From the NCBI GenBank assembly GCA_051984675.1, contig JBPYFK010000085.1:1-64000 (forward strand): 64,000 bases of DNA, given 5' to 3'. Below, in pieces: positions 60,113 through 64,000 of the stretch. The translations under genes and the position numbers were made by a program. The notes beneath the pieces were generated by a model. It had not been told where the DNA came from, searched no databases, and worked only from the letters and a program-made list of their open reading frames with translations. The stretch is from JBPYFK01 sp051984675 (GTDB lineage Bacteria; Actinomycetota; Actinomycetes; Mycobacteriales; Pseudonocardiaceae). Within the stretch, counting starts at the first letter, position 1; every line of letters starts with the position of its first letter.

Positions 60113-60358
60113 GCCAACCGAGCGCCGCGCACGAACCCCGTCGCCCAGGCGTGAAGAGAACCACAGCGCTGCACCCCACGGAGGCTCTCGCGGGCGCCGG
60201 TCGGGTGGACAAAGATGTCGCGGAAAGGCTCTAAGCTAGACACCTGTTGACCGCAGCCCGATGGAACTCCCCCGACGGAACTCCCATTGAGCCGATCACC
60301 AGCCTGGCACTCCAGAGACGACACGAAGACAGACCGGAGGACCCCGGGAGGCGCGGCG

Positions 60359-61336
60359 GTGCCGACAAGGCAAGGTGCAGCCCACGACGAACATCCCGAC
60401 CGGCCCCGACATGTGCGCGCCGGGCGCAACGGGGGCCAGGACCAGGCTAGCGATGGAAGTGTTGGTGAGGCGCTGGACAGCGCCAAAGTCGCTGGCCGAG
60501 CTTCCGCGCGGGCGGCGGTGGCGGCGGCGGGCGAAGCCGACCAGTCGCTGTCGACGACGCCGGACCTGACGGCGGCGGCGTTCTTCGACGTCGACAACAC
60601 CATGATGATGGGCGCGTCCATGTTCCACTTCGCCCGGGGACTGGCCGCGCGGAAGTTCTTCACCGCGTCCGACCTCGCCGGGTTCGCATGGCAGCAACTG
60701 AAGTTCCGGGTCGGCGGGCGGGAAGATCCGCAGGACGTGCAGACCAGCCGGGAACAGGCCCTCGCCTTCGTCGCCGGTCGACGCGTCGACGAGCTCGTGG
60801 ACCTGAGCGAGGAGATCTACGACGAGTTGATGGTCGACCGGATCTGGGCCGGGACCCGAGCCCTCGCCCAGATGCATCTCGACGCCGGGCAGCGGGTCTG
60901 GCTGGTCACCGCCACACCGGTCGAACTCGCGCAGATCATCGCGCGTCGGCTCGGCCTGACCGGAGCGCTGGGCACCGTCGCCGAGAGCTCGCACGGCGTC
61001 TACACCGGGCGCCTGGTAGGCGAGATGCTGCACGGCCGGGCGAAGGCGCACGCCGTGCGCGCGCTGGCCGCCAGCGAAGGGTTGGACCTGCGCCGGTGCA
61101 CGGCGTACTCGGACTCCTCCAACGACGTCCCGATGCTGTCGGTCGTCGGCACCGCAGTGGCGGTCAACCCCGACCAGCGGCTCCGCGACATGGCCCGGGC
61201 GCGCGGCTGGGAGATCCGTGACTTCCGCACCGGCCGCAAGGCGGCGCGGATCGGGATGCACTCCATGCTCGGCGCCGGAGCGGTGGCCGGCGCGGTCGCC
61301 GCCGGGCTCGCCTATCGCAAGCGCGACCGGTTGTGA
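60359..61336 (+). CDS. HAD-IB family phosphatase (SerB1-like)
   Basis: About 325 residues when started at GTG 60359, with GGGAGG 7 nt upstream. HAD motifs: FFDVDNTMMMG (nucleophile Asp), VWLVTATPVELAQIIARRLG (motif II Thr), and CTAYSDSSNDVPMLSVVG (acidic motif). A C-terminal hydrophobic stretch GAGAVAGAVAAGLAYRKR may anchor it to the membrane. Annotated phosphoserine phosphatase-like in relatives (Rv0505c, SerB1), though the true substrate is unclear. Follows the sigma factor gene after 246 bp and converges with plsC. Confidence 0.87.
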   Translation: MPTRQGAAHDEHPDRPRHVRAGRNGGQDQASDGSVGEALDSAKVAGRASARAAVAAAGEADQSLSTTPDLTAAAFFDVDNTMMMGASMFHFARGLAARKFFTASDLAGFAWQQLKFRVGGREDPQDVQTSREQALAFVAGRRVDELVDLSEEIYDELMVDRIWAGTRALAQMHLDAGQRVWLVTATPVELAQIIARRLGLTGALGTVAESSHGVYTGRLVGEMLHGRAKAHAVRALAASEGLDLRRCTAYSDSSNDVPMLSVVGTAVAVNPDQRLRDMARARGWEIRDFRTGRKAARIGMHSMLGAGAVAGAVAAGLAYRKRDRL

Positions 61337-61386
61337 GCCGACCCGAGAGCAGCTGGGCCGCGGTCAGCCGAGATTAATACGCGGCG

Positions 61387-62475
61387 TCAGCCCAGAAAGA
61401 CGTTCTGCCGCCGCGCCAACAACCGGTACAAGCTCTCCTGGATCGTCTCCCGAACCTGATCGCTGAGATTGAACACGAGCATCGGGTCGTCCGCCGCCCC
61501 GTCCGGGTACGAACTCGTTTCGATCGGCTCCCCGAATTCGATGTACCACTTGGAGGGCAACGGAACCGCTCCCAGCAGACCAAAGTGCGGGAACAGCGGG
61601 GTCACCGGGAAGTAGGGCACGCCGAGTAGCCGCGCCAACGGGCGAATGTCGGCGAGCTTCGGATAGATTTCCTCCGCCCCCACGATGGAGCAAGGAATAA
61701 TCGGAACACCCGTACGCAGCGCGGCCGAAACAAAGCCTCCTCTGCCGAAACGTTGCAATTTGTAACGGTCACGGTAAGGCTTTCCGATGCCTTTGAAACC
61801 CTCGGGCCACACGCCCACCAGCTCGCCAGAACGCAACAACCGCTCCGCATCCGGGTTACAGGCCAACGTATGCCCGGCCTTGCGTGCCACCGCGCCCACA
61901 ACCGGAAGACGGAAGACCAGATCCGCCGCCAACATACGGAGATGCCGTCCCGCCGGATGGTAATCGCGCAACGCCACCTCGGTCATGAGGGCGTCCCACG
62001 GCAACGTGCCGGAATGGTTCGCTACCACCAGCGCCCCGCCGTCCGGCACATTGTGCACACCAACGGCTTCGACACGGAACCAGCGCTCGTAGAACGGTCG
62101 CAACAACGGCAACAAGAGGTTGTCCGTCAGCTCAGCGTCGAATCCGAAATCATCGATGTGGTAGTCGCCGAGAAGTCGCCTGCGGACGAAGGCCAGCGCC
62201 TCGACGACGGTGTCCTCCCACGTGCCAGCGCCTCCCGGGCCGCCGAGCGCGAACTCGGTCTCGTCCCGTCCCTGCGCGGGCCTCCCGATGTTCTCGGTCG
62301 TCCCCTCGTCCCCGAGGGTCCGCTGGCGGCCCTGGCGGCCCTCCCTGGGGCCTCCGCGACCTCCAGCGCCAGTCTCCTTCGGAAGCGCCGACAGCGAGGA
62401 ACGCCCGGGCGGGCGGGTTGCGCCAAAAATCTCTCTTTCGGCACCATGCAACGGGATCACACGTGCATCGGCCAT
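61387..62475 (-). CDS. PlsC-like lysophospholipid acyltransferase
   Basis: 362 residues. A ~75-residue low-complexity N-terminus precedes the acyltransferase core with VVANHSGTLPWDALMTEVAL (variant of the NHxxxxD motif) and GVWPEGFKGIGKPYRDRYKL (block III EG). FVSAALRTGVPIIPCSIVGA completes the pocket. It should acylate a lysophospholipid or a glycolipid at the membrane. It follows the SDR gene after a 12-bp gap, the order of Rv0501-Rv0502 in M. tuberculosis. Confidence 0.85.
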   Translation of the reverse strand: MADARVIPLHGAEREIFGATRPPGRSSLSALPKETGAGGRGGPREGRQGRQRTLGDEGTTENIGRPAQGRDETEFALGGPGGAGTWEDTVVEALAFVRRRLLGDYHIDDFGFDAELTDNLLLPLLRPFYERWFRVEAVGVHNVPDGGALVVANHSGTLPWDALMTEVALRDYHPAGRHLRMLAADLVFRLPVVGAVARKAGHTLACNPDAERLLRSGELVGVWPEGFKGIGKPYRDRYKLQRFGRGGFVSAALRTGVPIIPCSIVGAEEIYPKLADIRPLARLLGVPYFPVTPLFPHFGLLGAVPLPSKWYIEFGEPIETSSYPDGAADDPMLVFNLSDQVRETIQESLYRLLARRQNVFLG

Positions 62476-62487
62476 TGGAGTCTCCCT

Positions 62488-63522
62488 TTACCGAAGCCTG
62501 GTAACGGCGTCGGCGATTCCGCGTTCCACGGCCACGAGCCGTTCCGGGTCGAGCACCGGACGCAGGTCACGCCCCCGCACGTAATCGTCGAACGTTTGCT
62601 GGCTGGTCCATCGCGGTGAGAAACCGAACCGTTCCCGCAACTTCCGGGTGTCCACGACCCGCCCGAAGTTCAGAAACCGCATTTGTTCCGGCGAGAAGTC
62701 GACCAACCTGGCACTGCGGAAGAATCGACCAACCGACGAGACAGCCGGGCTGGGAACCGGCATCGTGAACCGGCCGGCACGCCTGATCGCCTGCGACAGC
62801 ATCAGCACCCCGTCTGCGCCGACATTGAACACACCGGGCAGTTCTTCCAGCGTGGCCTGCTCCAACACCGCCAGCGCATCCTCTGGGTGCAGTAATTGCA
62901 GCCGGGCGTCATAACCGAGCACTGTCGGCACCACGGGAAGCGCGAAATAGCGAGTGAGAACAGTGTCGAGGCGAGGGCCGATCAGGTTCGCGAATCGCAG
63001 TGTCGTCGTCTCCACGTCCGGCCGTCGACGACCAAATCCACGAACGTAACCCTCAATGTCCACGGCATCCTTGGCGAAACCGGACGAGGGCAGATCCCGG
63101 GGTTCCATCTCTTCGGTGAAGACGGCGGGATCTCGGGAGCTGACCCCATACACGGACGTGGTCGATTTGACGACCAGCTTGCGCACGAGCGGCGACTTCT
63201 GACACGCGGCCAGCAGCTGCATCGTGCCGATGACGTTCATTTCCTTCATGACCGACCGGCCGTGCGGGCCGGGACTGGTCGTCACCGAAGTGTGCACGAC
63301 GGTGTCCACCCGGCCTGCCGTGATCACCTTCGCGATCAACGGGTTACGGATATCCGCCCGGACGAACTCCGCACGCCCCATCCGCCGCAACAGGTCACGG
63401 CTCGGTGGCACCGTGTCCACGCCGAGGACCCGCTCCACGTCGGGATTCGCGGCGAGCCGCGCGGCCACGTGTCCGCCCAGGAACCTGCTGACACCGGTGA
63501 CCAGCACCACGTTCGGGGTCAT
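62488..63522 (-). CDS. NAD-dependent epimerase/dehydratase-family (extended SDR) protein
   Basis: 344 residues. Rossmann start VVLVTGVSRFLGGHVAARLA with the TGxxxxxG motif. VKSTTSVYGVSSRDPAVFTE is the serine region. The usual YxxxK catalytic pair is absent: the expected place reads SGFAKDAVDIEGYVRGFGRR, with Phe instead of Tyr and Ala at the Lys position. So it may be an NAD(P)-binding protein without epimerase activity, or use other residues. The relative Rv0501 (annotated galE2) sits in the same order with a PlsC-like gene and bS22. Real substrate unknown. Confidence 0.8.
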   Translation of the reverse strand: MTPNVVLVTGVSRFLGGHVAARLAANPDVERVLGVDTVPPSRDLLRRMGRAEFVRADIRNPLIAKVITAGRVDTVVHTSVTTSPGPHGRSVMKEMNVIGTMQLLAACQKSPLVRKLVVKSTTSVYGVSSRDPAVFTEEMEPRDLPSSGFAKDAVDIEGYVRGFGRRRPDVETTTLRFANLIGPRLDTVLTRYFALPVVPTVLGYDARLQLLHPEDALAVLEQATLEELPGVFNVGADGVLMLSQAIRRAGRFTMPVPSPAVSSVGRFFRSARLVDFSPEQMRFLNFGRVVDTRKLRERFGFSPRWTSQQTFDDYVRGRDLRPVLDPERLVAVERGIADAVTRLR

Positions 63523-63697
63523 CTGTCTCCTCGCCGGAACCGCAACGCGAACGGCATCACTCGCGGTAGCTAGATGACTGCAATGCTACCGGTCTGCCTA
63601 TCCGCGCCAGTCATCCAGGAGTTAACGGCATATGACAGATTCACCCGAAAGTTGGGGACGGCCCGCTATGGGGAACCTGACCGAGCACCCCCAGAAA

Positions 63698-63740
63698 GCC
63701 GCCGGCCGTCGCGGCCTCACGAGCCGCGACGGCCGGCGGC
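63698..63740. terminator. Perfect 18-bp hairpin downstream of bS22
   Basis: An 18-bp arm, 63698-63715, is exactly complementary to 63723-63740 around a 7-nt loop. It begins 8 bp after the bS22 stop and has no T-run. A strong GC hairpin of this kind in actinobacteria can act as a terminator or protect a transcript end. Confidence 0.7.
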
Positions 63741-63747
63741 AAGCGCC

Positions 63748-63849
63748 TCACTTGCCCAACTTGCGACGCTGGACGCGGGTTCGCCGGAGAAGCTTGCGGT
63801 GCTTCTTCTTGGACATGCGCTTACGGCGCTTCTTGATGACCGAGCCCAT
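63748..63849 (-). CDS. Small ribosomal subunit protein bS22
   Basis: 33 residues, [20 protein letters not shown] then [13 protein letters not shown], extremely basic. This matches the tiny protein found on mycobacterial small subunits and named bS22 (Rv0500B), also related to the AURKAIP1/COX24 C-terminal motif. AAGGA lies 6 nt before the ATG. Its gene sits upstream of the SDR gene as in M. tuberculosis. Short enough to be missed by many gene finders. Confidence 0.92.
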
Positions 63850-64000
63850 GCGGAATCCTTCGCTGTCGTTGGTGGCTAAACGTCGAACGGCCCAGCGGTG
63901 CCCGGTCCGGGCACCCAAGCCAGGCACGACCGACCCCCGAGCGTACCGGGGTACCCACCGACGCCCTGCGGAGTGGTCGGCGGCAGATCCAGAGACCGCC
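63850..64000. other. Window end upstream of bS22
   Basis: 151 bp that should hold the bS22 promoter. No complete gene is seen. In relatives an excisionase-like HTH gene (Rv0500A) precedes bS22; nothing recognisable as such is present within the window. Confidence 0.4.

Noticed and set aside
1..64000. Search for CRISPR arrays, insertion sequences, phage genes, secondary-metabolite core genes and defence systems
   Set aside because: No repeat-spacer arrays, transposase, integrase, polyketide/peptide synthetase or known defence genes were recognised; all short repeats are local and few in copy.

Overview
The window is high-GC chromosomal DNA of an actinobacterium, most likely a filamentous member of the Pseudonocardiales (Saccharopolyspora/Amycolatopsis-like; genus not certain). 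The pointers are GTG/TTG starts, a DUF3558-type lipoprotein, a sunset-domain membrane protein, BldC and a BldN-like sigma factor, the mycobacterial/actinobacterial ribosomal protein bS22, and a gene order that resembles, from memory, the Rv0500B-Rv0566 stretch of Mycobacterium tuberculosis and the nuo/men region of Streptomyces. I see no prophage, insertion sequence, CRISPR array or plasmid genes; this is a conserved core region with a few accessory items.

Layout. 1-1.2 kb: arsenic detoxification (ACR3 efflux pump, cut by the window edge; ArsR repressor; divergent ArsI/CadI dioxygenase). 1.3-5.4 kb: tRNA-Tyr with a bidirectional terminator, YajQ, an RmlA-type nucleotidyltransferase, HtpX protease, and a DDAH-family amidinohydrolase divergent from an Lrp/AsnC regulator. 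5.4-6.5 kb: sunset-domain membrane protein. 6.7-7.8 kb: long-chain polyprenyl diphosphate synthase (menaquinone side chain). 7.8-24.5 kb: the complete 14-gene nuoA-N operon of respiratory complex I on the minus strand. 24.7-28.3 kb: menJ (menaquinone reductase), menG methyltransferase, and an MgtA-like mannosyltransferase. 28.5-32 kb: inositol-monophosphatase family enzyme, two membrane proteins, and an orphan PaaC-like protein. 32.2-39.3 kb: menF, a secreted M1 peptidase, menD, menE, menA. 39.4-43.7 kb: lipoprotein, Cds1-like cysteine desulfhydrase, DUF4229 protein, bldC, and a MinD/EspI-like ATPase. 43.8-48.2 kb: system II cytochrome c maturation (ccsB, resB, ccdA, a ResA-like thioredoxin). 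48.2-58.4 kb: early tetrapyrrole synthesis (hemL, hemB, hemD, hemC, hemA) with four small membrane proteins and rex. 58.7-63.9 kb: glutaredoxin-like protein, BldN-like sigma factor, SerB-like phosphatase, acyltransferase, SDR-family protein, bS22.

The common theme is the electron transport chain: its entry complex (nuo), its quinone (men genes plus polyprenyl synthase), its haem (hem genes), its c-type cytochromes (ccs genes) and the NADH/NAD+ sensor Rex. Two near-consensus Rex operators are visible, one upstream of rex-hemA and one upstream of menJ; the second would place menaquinone saturation under redox control and is the regulatory observation I rate highest. Other points for a second look are pentapeptide-repeat, low-complexity tails on several complex I subunits, an orphan paaC next to an unexplained coding-like stretch, a BldN-type sigma factor with no anti-sigma gene beside it, and a G-G mismatch in the acceptor stem of tRNA-Tyr.

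Start codons were chosen by ribosome-binding site, overlap with the upstream gene and family alignment from memory; several differ from the longest open frame, as stated in each entry.
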